52,319 bases of DNA, taken from Candidatus Fermentibacter danicus. Lineage in GTDB: Bacteria > Fermentibacterota > Fermentibacteria > Fermentibacterales > Fermentibacteraceae. Shown here in pieces: positions 51,251 to 52,319 of this stretch. The position numbers and the translations under genes were made by a program. The notes beneath the pieces are model-generated. The model was not told where the DNA came from, made no database searches, and saw nothing but the letters and a program-made list of their open reading frames with translations. The DNA is taken from NCBI GenBank assembly GCA_001618605.1, contig LKHC01000095.1, positions 3,914-56,232 of the forward strand. Direction: 5' to 3'. Position 1 is the stretch's first letter. The number at the start of each line of letters is the position of its first letter.

Positions 51251-52240
51251 ATGGAGGACATGAACCGACGCGCCAGAATGCTTGGTGTCCTGCTGCCGGT
51301 CGCCGTGTCGGCCGGGCTGCTGCTGATCGTCTACAGACGGGTGGATCCCGGCGCCCTCGTCACCGGTCTCGGCCAGGCCGATCCCGCTTGGACGGTCCTG
51401 TATGTCCTCCTCTCATTCGTCGAGCCGGTGCTCAGGGGGCTTCGCTGGTCGCTGCTGATCGGGACCCGCTCTCCCGGGACGGCGATCAGAGGTCTGTTCA
51501 TATCCAAGGCCGGCAACAATCTCCTGCCTCTTCGCATGGGGGACGCCGTGCGTGCGCAGTTCGTCCGGGACAGGGCCGGGATACCGTACTCCAGGTCGGC
51601 CGCCTCGATACTCGCCGAGTCCATCCTCGACCTGGTCCTCCTTGGAGCCATCGTCCTCGTCTTCGGCGTCTTTCTGGCCTCGCGCCGGGGGATGGTCCTG
51701 GCAGCCGTGCTGCTCGCCGCGATTCCGGCGCTCGCCCTTCTCGCCATGAAGCTGCCCGGAAGGCTCCCGGCACGCATCCGTCACTCTGCGCCGCTCGTAC
51801 TGTTCGAAAGGATCTCCGGACACCTGAAGACCATGTACGGAGAAAACGGCAGGAACGCCCTGCTGGCCTCGACCCTGGCCCTCTGGGCGCTCACCCTGTC
51901 CACCTCCTACTGCGGCCTGAGGATGTTCCTGCCCTCCGTGCCATTCCTCGGAGTGATCGCCACGACCGTCTTCGTGTACTTCTCCGTCCTGATCCCGTCC
52001 GCTCCGGGCTTCATCGGTACGTACCACGCCGCGGTGGCGGGCAGCCTGGCTCTGATGGGCCATGATCTGCGCGACTATGCCGCGGCGCCCATCGCCATCC
52101 ACCTTCTGCAGTTCATCCCGCAGACCCTTGCAGGGCTCGCCCTTGGGGCGGGATACCTCTTCTCCAACGACTGGGGGAGGGCCTGGGAGGGATTGAAGGC
52201 CGCAAGAGCGGGGCTTCTCGGTGGAGGCAGATCGACGTGA
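51251..52240 (+). CDS. UPF0104/LPG synthase TM-region-like flippase
   Basis: A 329-aa membrane protein with about eight segments, of the family that includes the membrane half of lysyl-PG synthases. Conserved-looking blocks are LRGLRWSLLIG, FISKAGNNLLPLRMGDAVRA and the late PSAPGFIGTYHAA. It has no cytosolic aminoacyl domain. Members move polyprenyl- or glycolipid across the membrane. ATG 51251 is chosen; ATG 51260 is possible. The following gene overlaps by 4 nt (GTGA), so they are coupled. Confidence 0.85.
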   Translation: MEDMNRRARMLGVLLPVAVSAGLLLIVYRRVDPGALVTGLGQADPAWTVLYVLLSFVEPVLRGLRWSLLIGTRSPGTAIRGLFISKAGNNLLPLRMGDAVRAQFVRDRAGIPYSRSAASILAESILDLVLLGAIVLVFGVFLASRRGMVLAAVLLAAIPALALLAMKLPGRLPARIRHSAPLVLFERISGHLKTMYGENGRNALLASTLALWALTLSTSYCGLRMFLPSVPFLGVIATTVFVYFSVLIPSAPGFIGTYHAAVAGSLALMGHDLRDYAAAPIAIHLLQFIPQTLAGLALGAGYLFSNDWGRAWEGLKAARAGLLGGGRST

Positions 52241-52319
52241 GGGTGGCGGTCGCGGGGGGAGGCATCTCGGGTGTCTCGGCCGCCTATTTCCTGCTGCACG
52301 AGTGCGTCGACCCGGACCT
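52237..52319 (+). CDS. FAD-dependent oxidoreductase (3' truncated)
   Basis: Only 27 codons are in the window. They encode VRVAVAGGGISGVSAAYFLL, the GxGxxG dinucleotide-binding start of an amine oxidase or sugar-mutase-type flavoprotein. GTG 52237 overlaps the previous stop, with GGTGGAGG upstream. The class cannot be decided from this fragment. Confidence 0.75.
   Translation, partial: MRVAVAGGGISGVSAAYFLLHECVDPD

Noticed and set aside
1-52319. CRISPR arrays, tRNA and rRNA genes
   Set aside because: No regularly spaced repeats, no cloverleaf with an anticodon and no rRNA-like segments were seen by eye.

Overview
The window is high-GC DNA from an uncultured-type bacterium, most likely in or near the FCB superphylum (Fermentibacteria- or Eisenbacteria-like). 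I infer this from two exported proteins with a C-terminal FlgD/T9SS-type sorting domain, strong use of AGG for arginine, several secreted beta-propeller and M16 peptidase genes, and sigma70-type promoters in high-GC DNA. No rRNA, tRNA, CRISPR array or intact transposase gene was found.

Layout. 1-2451: the end of an AddA/RecB-like helicase-nuclease, cut by the window edge. 2.5-8.1 kb: a defence/addiction stretch with an MqsR-type toxin, an MqsA-Panacea antitoxin and an HNH protein; an XRE-ImmA/IrrE protein with a PIN protein; and a predicted PD-(D/E)XK nuclease with a WapI-like immunity protein. 8.3-17.5 kb: a zinc-ribbon membrane protein, an M20/M28-type peptidase, a tandem AAA+ ATPase behind a consensus promoter and long leader, an ADP-ribosylglycohydrolase, and a sigma54 activator whose sensor looks like a dead DHH domain. 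17.7-24.9 kb: a secreted endonuclease I, a heterodimeric ABC exporter and a secreted Asp-box propeller. 25.1-26.6 kb: a second MqsR/MqsA-Panacea pair. 26.8-45.8 kb: thioredoxin-like protein, membrane protein with winged-helix regulator, two M16 peptidases, lipoproteins, a sulfatase-like enzyme, two decayed genes, a PHP-glycosyltransferase fusion, a MerR plus VIT/VWA operon and a nitroreductase. 45.9-52.3 kb: a paralogue of the PD-(D/E)XK protein that lacks the catalytic lysine, then a glycan/lipid surface cluster (two DegT-type PLP enzymes, hexapeptide acetyltransferase, FemAB-like acyltransferase, flippase-like membrane protein, start of an FAD oxidoreductase).

Main points. (1) Two paralogous Panacea toxin-antitoxin modules lie about 22 kb apart in opposite orientation; only one carries an extra HNH gene. 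(2) Two copies of a roughly 200-bp MITE-like element with inverted ends lie in direct orientation and bracket a 4-kb segment that holds the second toxin-antitoxin pair; one copy supplies the last codons and the stop of an ABC exporter gene. (3) Several small regulatory operons have a dyad inside or next to a near-consensus promoter, which suggests self-repression. (4) The MerR-VIT-VWA operon appears to be leaderless. (5) Gene ends often carry strong GC-rich hairpins without a T-tract.
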